Made by a program: the position numbers and the translations under genes. This document shows, piece after piece, positions 35,857-46,707 of a stretch of 64,000 bases of DNA. Numbering within the stretch: position 1 is the stretch's first letter; each line of letters starts with the position of its first letter. This DNA comes from Ailanthus altissimus (lineage: Eukaryota; Streptophyta; Magnoliopsida; Sapindales; Simaroubaceae): assembly GCA_946807835.1 (NCBI GenBank), contig OX327704.1, positions 2,976,001-3,040,000 on the forward strand, written 5' to 3'. The notes under the pieces were generated by a model. The model saw only the letters and a list, made by a program, of their open reading frames with translations, was not told the DNA's origin and searched no databases.

Positions 35857-36474
35857 AATTTAATATAAATTAAAAATTGAGTTCCGCTTGGAAAGAAACA
35901 AAAATAGTGAATTCATCGAGTGACTCAAACACAACAAAGATCTCTAAGTTTCTTCTACACTAAGCAATTAATGCATCCCATAAACGACTACGCTATTCCA
36001 TATTGATCCCCACACTGAGCTTGTAAGTTGATTAAACTCAAAACAAACACTTTAGTACCTGCACTAGAGAATTTAAATTAGAATCTACGAAAAGGAAGTG
36101 AAGTGAGAATGCTGATTAAAGAATAAGCAGCAGGTAAATTAGCCCTACTGAATTAGAAGAGCCAATACCAAACATTTAACACTCAAAGACACAGCTAAAT
36201 TATTCTTCTAAATCTTATAATACTCCATCAATTAAAAACTTGTCTCTTGAATCAATTATACAACCTTGTAAACCCCAATATGATACTCTTATTTACAACA
36301 GAACAAATAACAATCAGCAAAAAGATCATACAGAAACAAAGTAAGTTGTTTGTATCCATACAGTGCCTCTGCTGCCATTATATTCAATCAAGTTACAGGA
36401 CCAAGGGATACAATACATTTCATATAACTTACAACCGTACACAATAAATAAAAAAATAAAAGAAAAAGAAAAAT
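35857..36474. other. Intergenic, no gene seen
   Basis: AT-rich, with no conserved frame. It may include the 3' trailer of the minus-strand gene fragment that ends at 36475. Confidence 0.4.
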
Positions 36475-36790
36475 ATCTCCCACTTAGCATTTGCCTGCAG
36501 TTTGTTCGAGAACAATAAGTACCGCTTCAATGAATAGTCTTTTGAGTGACCGAGAGCTGCTTCCTTAGCCTTTCATTGAAAATTAATACTAAAAACAAAA
36601 TAATTAAGCATAATCATTTTTTTGAAGAAAACAAATAAACCTCATCAGACATGAATGGCGCCGCATCAAGCGCATAAGAAGCCAAAACGGCAGAGGCTAT
36701 CGCCGGACCCACGCCTTTCAAAACAGTTATCTAAGAAGTTGCTTTAGTTAGATCGGGGAGAGACGATTTCACAGAAGATTTTAAAGGTCA
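36475..36790 (-). pseudogene. Fragment of plant HhH-motif (KGVGPATASA) protein, two exons
   Basis: The minus-strand exon to 36641 reads VLKGVGPAIASAVLASYALD and then a PFMSDE-type end, the helix-hairpin-helix-like signature of a conserved plant protein of unknown function. A donor GT at 36640 and an acceptor AG at 36571-36570 bound a short AT-rich intron. The next exon, from 36569, reads AKEAALGHSKDYSLKRYLLF and then NKLQANAK. A stop lies before ITVLKG. The intron is kept, so this is a DNA-level copy, not a retrocopy. It directly follows the SF1 fragment in the same orientation. Confidence 0.6.
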
Positions 36791-37140
36791 AACTCAATAC
36801 CTCCAGTGATGTTCTTCTAACATCTAGTAACTGAATCACCGGCTTCGGCTCGTCGTCCACCTACCTAGTTTTCTGCTTCCTGGGCCCACTCCCCTTATCC
36901 CTATTACCGTTTGCGCTACCTATTTCGGATGGCGGGTCCCACCTACTACGACGTCTTCTTCTGCATGTTGTCTCCTCTTCGCCACTTGATTGGTCCTTGT
37001 CGGTGCTGGAACAAGTGTTAGTAAGGCCATTCTCCGACAACAACAACTTCGGCTTAATGTTGTCGGTGGTGATGTTACTATTATTTTTGTTGTCGTTGTC
37101 GTGGCCATTTTCAAGGGCGTTTGGGGGAATTTGAGAATCA
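36791..37140 (-). pseudogene. SF1: Splicing factor SF1 5' fragment
   Basis: Minus-strand frame: ENGHDNDN, then [20 protein letters not shown], then DP, and later VDDEPKPVIQL. This is the RS-rich N-terminus of plant SF1/branch-point-binding protein ([10 protein letters not shown] ... SRWADDEPKPVIQLP). The Trp of the second SRW is TAG. A frameshift follows; GGIEFD is seen in the next frame near 36800 and the match then ends. KH, zinc-knuckle and RRM regions are absent, so it is non-functional. The flank 37141-37270 resembles a 5' leader with ccctaa words. The stretch 37271-37679 is AT-rich with no gene. Confidence 0.75.
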
Positions 37141-37679
37141 TAATTTAGGGTTTTGGGTAAGTTTTGGTGAGAATAAATGGGGATCTAGAATTTGTGATGG
37201 TAGAGCTTTGATTGTGACCTAGGGTTTATATTGGGGATTCGATTCAACAGATTCCAATTCAACGATTCAACACTTTTATCCTCAAAATGTTGTTTGGGAC
37301 TTTTTATTTGTTTAAAAAAAATTTATAACGCCTTAAATGACGTTTCTTATATTATAGTCTCTGTAATATTAATAATTTATTAATATTTTTAATTTTTAAT
37401 ATTATAATATTAATATTTTACTAACTTTTTTTAATATTATTTTAAAAAGTGTTAATAAATTTTTTTATTAATATTTATTGGTGTGTTTATTTTTTATATT
37501 TTTAATTATTTATAAATTAAATTTTTTATAATATTTAAAATTTTTAAAGTGTTAAATACTAAATTATAATAATATTAAGATACATATAATTTTAATAAAT
37601 AAGTCAATGTAAAAAGTTAATCTTAAAAAACAAAAAGTGCTAAAGGTGATTGTTTACGACAAAAACAAAATAGAGAAAA

Positions 37680-40383
37680 TTATAATGAGTTACCTAATTT
37701 TATTGGTCAATCCATAGGAGCAGTCTCATTTACTATTTTCTTCAGTTAAATAGAACCTTTTTGTTTTTCAAGAAAGGTACCTTTAATACCATTTACTTAT
37801 CAAGAGTTTAATTAAGAATAGTTATACACTTGAAACTGTAACTCTTTAATTAATTAAAAACCAAAATGAATGTCGACAACACTTCTAGAAACATTATACA
37901 TAATTAATAATAAAATTTTATGATATTTTAGGTAATACTTTATCTATGTAGTTAATGGAATTTAGGGTATTAATTATGAGTGTCAGGCTACTAGTTTGAG
38001 CTAAACTTTGTTATGGATGGACCATTTGCACTTATTAAAATGTTTAACACACTCATTATATAGTAACTGTTTATACTTTTAATACATCCATTAGTATGAT
38101 TAACTGTACGAACAAAAACGAAAGATTTCTTAACTGGAAATATAAATGAAGTCCTACATAATTAGATATAGCTTCCTAATTCTTTTAAGGGGTAATGATA
38201 TTTACACTCTTAAAATTTAACAAAATAATAATATTAAAAAATTGATATTTGGAATTCCATCTATTAATTTTCTTCATTGCAAATATATTTTGGCTGCATT
38301 TAACTTCTATAATTAATAATATAAGATTTTGAGAGAAAAAAATATTAAGTGAGTTAATTCTCTTAAATTTGTTAAAAAATAGTTGATACTTGAATTTATA
38401 AATAAAATGGGTCACTTTACCCTATTGGTTAGTCTATGAGTTGGACGCATGAATCCTATGTTATTATCTTATAAGTCTAAGGCCCCCAACAAATAAAAAA
38501 AGAGAGAAATTAGTGTTTTAAAATATTTACGTCGGAAAAAAAGATATTTGAACTCCTAACATTTTAGAAAAAGAATATACAAACTTCAATAGTTTTAAAA
38601 TCCTATCGATACTTTTGTTAGATAATGGTTTTCATTTATTTAAACGAAAAAAATGGCATTTATACTGTTAAGGTTTGAGAAAAATAAATTCGCAGACCTT
38701 TTTTTTTTTTTTTTTGTAAAGATAGACAAAAATTGCTACCTAACAAGGATGTGATAGGATTTTTTAAACTATTAGTGTTTACATATCCTTTCTCTAAAAT
38801 GTTAGGTATTTAGATGTTTTATTTTATTTTATTTTATTATAATATTAATTAAGAATATGTAAGTGATAAAATTATTTTATTATCCTTCAGTATATTAATT
38901 AAGAATATGTAAGTGATAAAATTATTTTATTATCTTTCAGTATCTTTTTATTGTTAAAAAATAACGAACTTTGACTAATAAATAAGTATTCGTTCCGATT
39001 TTCAAAATTTGTGAGTATTGTTGATATTAAGCCTTGATTTGAGGTTATTGCTAATAATTTTTTATTATAAAAAATAAAAAATTTAAATGGTAAAAAAAAA
39101 GACAAACAAAACTGGCAATTTCCTAGCTTTTTTATTTACCTTCAATGAGAATTTTTTAATTTTTCTTTAATTATGATTAAATTATTTCCTATTTTTTTAT
39201 ATAATTATTATAATTTTGCACACAATTATTAAAAAATATTGTCATACTTATTATGACGTGACCCATGAACACACTTTTGTTGTAAAACTAAGAACAGAAA
39301 ATGCTATAGTTTTTAAATTATATCTCAAATTTTGTATTCTAAATTGAGGTATCAAATAAATATTAAATGATAAAATAATATAAATTTTTAAATCACTCAT
39401 TATTCTATTTTATCATCCAATAATTACTTAACATATTATTTAAAATGAAAAAAATTAAGATACCATTTAAGAAATTTAGTATTATTCAAAAGTAAAAGTC
39501 GAAGATTCCCTTATTTTAAGGATAAGAGTTAATAGGATTATATTAATGATGTCGTCAAGAAGAATATATAAGGCACATATAGAATTTAATATAGGCTTCA
39601 AAATTCAAAATAGAAAGGTTGTTTTCCTCTATTGCTTAATTGAATTGAGGTTTCTAAGAATTAAGGTAATTTCATTATGCAATTTTGTTCCTCAAATTGG
39701 TTGTATTATTTATGGCTGTATTTCAGACAAGCCTTTTGTCGAGCTAGTTAATAGCATTGTGTGTAAACACATCCACAAGGTTGAAAATAAGCAAAAGGAA
39801 TGATAGACCCTAAGTATTGTAAGCATAATAAACACACTATTGTTCAAAAATAAGTGATATTTGTATCTTTATATCTGTTATTTTTTAATTAAAATTATAG
39901 TTAATTATTATAGACTTTATTAAATAATTCATTTACCCTTAACGAGCTATAATCACTATTGATCAACCGTTGATTAATAGTGATCGACCATTGATTGCAT
40001 GTACAACCAAATGTTAACTAGTATTGATCGTCTTTTGATTAACAACATATTGACCATCGGACTCAAAATTGTGTATTTGTTTTAACTATTGTAAAATTCA
40101 TTATAACAATAATGATGTATTTTACTATGATGGGTATTTGATAAGAAATAGAAGAGAGATTTTTATATAAATATAGATATAATATATTAAATAAATAAAA
40201 AATTTAGAAGAAACTTAATTTCGTCATTATGGTTAAATTAAAAAGCTATTTTTTGTTTTTAAAATGATTTAAAATTACCTTAAAATTTGTACTAAATTAA
40301 AAATAATAATTTTAAATAAATAAATAAACTAAATCATATCATTAATAATGTTTTTTAAAAAGGACAAGCAAATAGTTAGTTAT
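37680..40383 (+). repeat. BBE upstream unit C, left part
   Basis: Aligns with units A and B (attggtcaatccataggag, gggtattaattatgag, gttaataggatta). Contains an extra MITE at 38534-38822 and ends where the solo LTR begins at 40384. The frame 39546-39803 is not conserved in units A or B. Confidence 0.7.
38534..38822. mobile_element. MITE with about 85-bp inverted ends
   Basis: The left end (tgaactcctaacattttag, then aatagttttaaaatcctatc, then ttgttaga) is the inverted copy of the right end (gataggattttttaaact, then ctaaaatgttaggtattta). A T-run sits in the middle and there is no coding capacity. Units A (about 3400) and B (about 10830) lack it, so it inserted after unit C formed. Exact borders are uncertain. 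Confidence 0.7.
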
Positions 40384-41376
40384 TGTTGAAAAATTGGTAA
40401 TTTAACAATTTTGGTTGGATAAGAATTGAGATGAATACAAAAGTGGAGAGTCACAAGAAGTTTAGAACGTGTGGGACACGTATGAAAAAGTCTAGGACGT
40501 GTGGGATACGAAGGGAAAAGTGAAATGGGACTTGAAGACGCGAAAAAAATGAAGAAATCGAAGGGAGCTGACTAGCGCCGCGGCGCCCAGGGCTGAGCGC
40601 TGCAGCGCTCAACATAGAAGCACAGCGCCGCAGCGCTGGGTCACCAGCGTCGCAGCGCCAGAACGCATGAAAAAGTTCATTTTGGTTCGGGATTTTAAGT
40701 TTTGGGCTTCCAAAACAAGTGGACTCTTACTCCAACAAGGAATATGGTTTGTATGCACGAAATATACCCCATATAAACACTAGTATACCCTTTGTTTAAG
40801 ATTAAGTATTTAAGGTTTCAAGATGTAACCATAAGAGAAAATAGAGGAGCTAGGTAAGCACTAAGTGCGTGGTGCATTAGGGTGTAACCTTTGGGGGTGT
40901 TTTCTTCTTTAAGTTCTTTGAGTGAATAAAAGAGAAACATCATAGATCCTTTTGGCTTAGATGCTCGGGCTATTCTTGTGTTTCTTGTAAAAATCTCTTA
41001 TGAGGAGATACTAAGAGGTCTTAGGGAGTCATGATGATCAAGGGTAGATGCTTAGAGGTCTCTATGGGAGATACTAAGGGGTCTTGTGGGATCATTGATG
41101 ATGTAAAGAAAATACTTAGTGATCTATTTTAATAGTAAAAAGCTAGATCATGGATCCTCCGTGGACGTAGGTAATTTGGGCCGAACCACGTATATCTTGT
41201 GTCTTGTGATTGATTTGTTTTCTTTATCTTTATTGGTGTGTTAATCTTATGTGTTTTTACTTATGGTATGAGTTATGATTTTTCACTGCGCATAGAATAA
41301 AAGAGGTATTAAAATTGTGACTTAATTGATACCATAAGAATATCAAATTAAAGTTCATGGCATGATATCCTCAATA
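40384..41376 (+). mobile_element. Solo LTR, non-autonomous family
   Basis: 993 bp from tgttgaaaaattgg to gatatcctcaata, flanked by GTTAT (40379-40383) and ATTAT (41377-41381). Unit B has the empty site near 12045 (cagttatttattcg). Contains the GC-rich island (40570-40665; gcgccgcggcgc at 40575-40586), a TATA near 40769 and the U5 word gtggacgtaggtaattt at 41161. It arose by LTR-LTR recombination. Confidence 0.85.
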
Positions 41377-41440
41377 ATTATTTATAAAGTAACAAAAAGA
41401 TACAATGGATTTGCAAGTCGTTTATTTTATCCTAGCTTAG

Positions 41441-41970
41441 TGTCACGCCCCAAATATTCTCAAGCAATTACTCGAGTATTTGGCGCGCGACAAGGCCACC
41501 AAGAGGGGTTTTGGCCCATGATGTGTTACATGGGTTGAAGATTGTAGAAGGCCCAATGGATTTGGGTTAATGCCACGTGTGTGGTAGGTGGGGGAGTTTT
41601 CTAGAAAAGGCATATTCCTTTGGATATACTTTTGGTAGTTGGCATCTTTGGAATATTCCTTAGCATATTCCCCACTTTAGATTTGGACCATTGGATTAGA
41701 GTTAATCCTAACCGTCCATTGTATATAGCTTTAGCTATAAATAGGTGGAGTTCTCATTTGAGAAACCATCCTCCAAATTGTAGAAATACTCTTAGCTTGT
41801 AATTGTATAGCTTTGTAATCTCTCTTTAGTAATAAAATACGAGAGCATTCTCTCAAATACTTGGTGTGCTTCTTCTTCATCTCTTCCTTTGGTTAATTGG
41901 GGTCTTGTAGGCTGCTTAGCACTAATAAATGTCTAAGGCCACACGATTTCGAGAAATTAAGTCCGTGACA
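41441..41970 (+). mobile_element. Solo Ty3/gypsy-type LTR
   Basis: 530 bp with inverted ends TGTCAC...GTGACA and a TTAG repeat on both sides (41437-41440 and 41971-41974). TATA-like ctataaatagg near 41737 and AATAAAAT near 41830. TGTCACGCCCC starts are common in plant gypsy LTRs. The frame at 41620 lies within it and is not a gene. It splits unit C where units A and B read ctcaggaatg. Confidence 0.8.
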
Positions 41971-43015
41971 TTAGGAATGGGAAAAGCGGAGTGATATTCC
42001 ATAAACATGATAAAACAATAAATAAATTCAAAAAAAAAGTAAAATAGAAAATGGCACAGTTGGGTCAAAATTTAATTAGCATCCAGTGCCATCTTGGCGA
42101 GGTAATGTCATCAGCCATCGTTTCGAAGGATTTTGTTAGTGTAGATGCAGAATTTATGAAGGCTGGAGCAATCTATTTTGAAATCAAATTAGCTGTGTAG
42201 TTAAGTTAGGACTAGTTTCCATTATTGTGGAATCAGATCGCATGAATGTTGTTAACTTGATCAAGCAGAAGTCTTTGATAAGGTCAGAGTTTGGCTGGTT
42301 ACGTGGCGTACAATGCAGGCAATGTGGAGATCAGCTTTGTTTCACGGAATTGGAACTCTGCAACCCATGAAATTTTCTTATAATGAAGTAAGAACGAGGA
42401 GGCTCCTGATGAGATTTTTTTAAAAAAAAAAAAATTACGAAGGAACCTGCGAAATTACTTGCCTCATTAATTTGTTGTTTATTTGCTAAATCCTGGTAAA
42501 TATTGCGTCCACAAAACAGAATTAAACTTCACGTGAATAACTGTTATTCATAACGTGGATGATTACATCGATAGAAATGAGGCCTCAGAGCTCGTTCCAA
42601 ATCTCCAACCAAACACAACTAAAAGGAGACTTTGGAACTTACTGAATTATTCAGACAGAGTGTGGGTCCAATTTCTCATCGTGTGGGTCTTTGTTTCTGA
42701 TTAAATTATTTACACATTAATAAAAGTCAATTATTTCTTAATTGATATTAACATTTGAAAATGGGAACAATGAAGTTTAACAACAACTTCCTTTATCAGT
42801 AAAACATTCTCAGCACCCCACGTGTACCGGAAATCTTGCCGCCCGTTACAAACCCTTTAGTGAAATGTAGTCGTGTACGAGTTGACATCATTTGCCTTAT
42901 TATTATTATTATTATTATCATCATCATTTATCTTGAACATCGCGAGGATAATTTTTATTCGTGAATGTCATCTTAAACTTCAAGTACGTAGCATATATAA
43001 GGCATTAGTTTCTTA
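41971..43015 (+). repeat. BBE upstream unit C, right part, with LINE tail and BBE 5' scrap
   Basis: 42060-42433 is a worn copy of the LINE RNase H tail seen before BBE-A. 42566-42610 (atagaaatgaggcctcagag) matches the first BBE codons, left from an earlier copy. The promoter proper follows, with a TATA at about 42992. Around 42898-42920 is a short (TTA)n run. The frame at 42873 is not supported as a gene. Confidence 0.6.
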
Positions 43016-45088
43016 TGCACTCTGTTGGTGTAACAACTTATGCTTTGGTGCAGCATCAATTATGTTTTTTAAATTAATATCGCTTTGGCATTAATTAAAT
43101 TATAATTTTAATATTTTTTTGTTGAAAAAAAATCAATTTCAACAGTAATCTTTTCATGAGATTAATCATTTTGCATTAATTATTTTTTTATCTTTTACAT
43201 ATGTAAAAGATATAACTCATAAATAATTAAAAATATATAAAATTAGCACATTAATAAAAATAAGAAAATAAACTACAAGACACAAAATATATGTGATTCG
43301 ACCAAAATGACTACATCTACGAAAAATCTATAATCTAACTTCTTTTATTAATTAAATAATTGAGTATCTTGTTACATCATCATGATTATACAATATCCTT
43401 TAATATTTGTCATTATAAACCTCTAAATATTTTATTGGACCACTATAATCTTTACAAGACATTTCAGTATCTCCCATTCATAAGAGTTTTTACTCAAAGA
43501 ATGCAAGAATAGCCCAAGCCTTTCTTCAAAAGATCTATAGTGTTCCTTTTGTTCACGCAAGTACTAAAAGAAAGCACTCTCAAAGGTTACAACCTAGTAC
43601 AGTGTTCCACATACTTAGTGCTTACCTTACTTCTCTATTCTCTTTTATGGTTTACATTTTAAAATTTGAGATTCTTAGTTTTCTCTTGTGTTTAAGAGGA
43701 TTTATATATAAAATAAAATATTTTTAATAACTCTAAACCTAGTTGGAATAAGAGTTCACTCGTTTAAGAGTATAAAACCTCCATTAGAAAAGCCAAAAAG
43801 ATCTAAAAATAGATTTTTCGAAGCTGGGCACTACAGTGCCAGCACTCAAACGCTAGTCTGGCGCTACTACACAGCGGCTTGGTTATACAAATCCATTTTT
43901 CTTCGTCTTTCCATGCTTCCAAGTCCCATCTTACTCCTTTTTTGTGCATCCAATACGTAATTGACTTCAAAGTTACTCTCCTCTTAGTATTCATCTCAAT
44001 TCTCACTCATACAAGATTGTTAAATCACTAAATTTTCAACACTCTAATCAAACATCGACAGAAATAAGAACTCAGAGCTCTTCAATTCTCAAATTTATAT
44101 TTGTTGTTCTATTATCATTTCATTGGATAGCTTCGACTAACATTTATGAATGTTTTCTTCAATGCCTTTTTCAATACTCCCAAAACACCTATATTTCGAA
44201 AGTGATTTACACCCAAAATACTTGTTCATATTCATCCATCTTGAATTTTACCATATAAAACCTTCGGTTTCCTTAAACCTCTTGTCATTATCACCGTAAG
44301 TATCACATATTCAAGCAACCATTAAATGTGCTCAAAAGTATAGCCTTCAAATTAGAGTTTAAAGTGGGGGTCATGACTATGAGGGTCTTTCTTATATTTC
44401 TCATGTCCCATTTGTCCTTGTTGATATGGAAAATCTTAGCTTAATTTAGTTGGAGCAACCATAAGGCAATTTTACTATAGAATTGCTGAGAAACGCAAAA
44501 CTCTTGCCACTTTAGCAGGAGGTTACCCTACCATTGGTGTTATGGACATTTTAGTGGTGAAGATCACTGTGGTTTGTTTCGTAAATATTTCCTTGTTGCT
44601 AATAATATCATCGATGATCACTTGATTGACGTTCATATAAGATTGCTTGATAGAAAATCAGTGGAAAATGATCTATTTTGGGCCATTTTAGTATGTGGAG
44701 GAGCTAGCTTTGGAGTGACTATTGCTTTGAAAACAAAGCTAGTTGATGTTCCATCAAATGTAACTATATTCATAATTAAAAAGACTTTGGAGTAAAATTT
44801 AACCAAGATTCTTTATAAATGGCAGTATGTTATAGAGTAACTTCTTGAAGATTTATTTCTCCTAGTCACCTTAACAAGTGTGAATGCTAGTACAGAGGGA
44901 AAGTGAACAATGCAGGCTTCATTTCAATCATTGTTTCTCGGTAGAGTTGACAGACCTCTTCCATTGATGGAAGGGATCCCTGGAATTAATTTAGTGAAAG
45001 AAGATTGCATTGAAATGAGCTGGATTCAATAAATCATCTCGTTTCCTAGATTCAAAATCGATGAATAATTAGATGTGTTACTTGATGA
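43016..45088 (+). pseudogene. BBE-like pseudogene, split by solo LTR and 3'-truncated
   Basis: The first codons (atgcactc, 43016-43022) are cut from the rest by a solo LTR, and the gene resumes at 44042. The second in-frame ATG is ATA. Frame breaks and stops are frequent. The region of the family Cys reads AGGYPTIG, i.e. Tyr as in the intact genes but with Pro still present. The longest open part, 44574-44795, covers LLDRKS...DLFWAI...GASFGV. Homology ends at about 45088 (residue about 370 of 544), so the BBE C-terminal domain and its catalytic Tyr are gone. Confidence 0.88.
43023..44041 (-). mobile_element. Solo LTR inside BBE pseudogene
   Basis: 1019 bp, minus orientation: low end tgttggtgtaac, high end aattttcaaca. 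It is flanked by CACTC at 43018-43022 and at 44040-44044, the right copy sharing CA with the LTR end. It has diverged more than the other solo LTRs; its GC-rich block is reduced to 43820-43870. Confidence 0.75.
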
Positions 45089-45510
45089 GAAAAATAAAAG
45101 TAAATCTTTTATTATTTTTTTTTCTCTTTTCTATTACTTTTGCTTGGTATTTTTGCTATCATAATGAGGTTATATTTTGGTATCCCTCTTTTCAAAATCT
45201 CATCTCTAAATGAACCTATTTATAATCTTTTACAATACAAAAAATGTTTTGCCAATTTCGGTGCCATATGCACCAATTTGTTTTATCTTCATGTTTAAGT
45301 CAAATAAATTGACTCAACAATCTCTTATGTACAAGTTAAAATAAATTGACTCAATCATCACCACCATCGCTTATACACAAGTCAAATAAATTGGCTCAAC
45401 ACTTATCTTTGCCAACAATCAAGTGGATGTAAAGAAATTCTATAGTTAAATATATTCTGTTATCTTTTAACTTTTTGTATATTTTGATAATTTTATCCTT
45501 AATAATACAT
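45089..45510. other. Unassigned AT-rich insert with short repeats
   Basis: Not found in the other units. It holds three spaced copies of aagtcaaataaattgactcaa (45296-45400, the middle one aagttaaaataaattgact). It lies at the join between the truncated pseudogene and upstream unit E. Origin unknown. Confidence 0.4.
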
Positions 45511-46654
45511 GGTTTAATTGAATAGAGGTCTCTAAGAATTACAATAATTTATATTATCCAATTTTGTTTCTCAAGTTGGTTGTATTGTTTATGGCTTGTG
45601 TACTTCCTGAAAGCCTTTCTTAAGCTAGTTAATAGCATTATGTGGAACACATCCACCTGGTTGAATAATAGGCAAAAGGACTTTTAATAATATTTGTATT
45701 GCCATTTGTTAAAATTTTCTATTAAAATTATAGTTGATGGTCATTGTTTTTACTAAATGACTCGTTTGCTTTCAATAGGTAGTGATCAATATTGATAGAT
45801 TGGTGATTGGCAGTGACCAACTATTAATCATATTGTTCGATGACTGTTAACTAGTATTGATTGGCCTTTGATTGATTGTGGACACTATCTAACTCTAAAT
45901 AGTGTGTTGGATTAAACTATTGTGTAATTCATCAAAATAGAAACTTAATCTTGTCATTCACGTTAAATTATTTTACTTTTATAGATAAATTAATATTACC
46001 TTATCTTTTTACTAATTGAAAAAAAATTAATAATTAAATAAAATAAATTGTATCATTAAAAGCAAAGTGAAATTCCACGAAAATGGTGAGATAGTAAATA
46101 AATCCAAAGCAAAGTTACAAAAAAAAATGGTACAACTGGTTCAGCCATGGCGAGGTAAGGCATCAGCCATGGTTTTAGGATTTTGCTGTAAATGTAGAAT
46201 TTATGGAGGCTGAAACAACCTGTTTTTAAAAACAAATTAGTTGGTAAGTTAGGCCTAGTTTTCATTATTATGGAATCAGAATGCATAATTGTTGTTAACT
46301 TAGATCAAACAGAAGTCTTTGATAAAGTCAGACTTTGGCTGGTTAATTACTTGGCGTACAGTACAGGCAATGTGGAGAGCAGTTTTGTTTCAAGGCATTG
46401 AAACTGTGCAGCCGAGAACTTAGATTAAATTGCATTGAATTGTAATGAAGTAAGAACGAACGAGGAGACTCCTCTGGAGATTTCTCCTTTCTTGCAATGG
46501 TGCTGTTTTCTTTTAATGAAATTTCTTTATTAAAAAAAAAAAAAAAAAGAAAATTACAAAGGAACCTGCGTACGTAATTGCTTTTGCCTCATTAATTGAT
46601 AATTAAACTTGACGTGTATAACCTTTATTCTTGAATGTCATGCTCATCACGTAG
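45511..46654 (+). repeat. BBE upstream unit E with LINE tail
   Basis: Aligns with 11520-12760 of unit B. 46130-46548 is the LINE RNase H tail (atggaatcagaatgc, then ggcgtacagtacaggcaatg, poly-A at 46532-46548). Its reading frame is more broken than the copy before BBE-A. Confidence 0.75.
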
Positions 46655-46663
46655 TATATATAG
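46655..46663 (+). promoter_or_regulatory. TATA box of BBE-B
   Basis: TATATATAG, 26 bp before the first in-frame ATG (46681) and 53 bp before the second (46708): the same geometry as BBE-A. Confidence 0.65.
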
Positions 46664-46707
46664 GGCATTAGTTTCTAATAATGCACTCCAATCAAACATC
46701 GACAGAA

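Noticed and set aside
37280..37680. Possible matrix-attachment or replication origin in very AT-rich stretch
   Set aside because: AT richness alone is ordinary in this window; no supporting motif.
41620..41802. 60-codon frame in the gypsy LTR
   Set aside because: Lies inside a solo LTR across its TATA-like region; no conserved domain.
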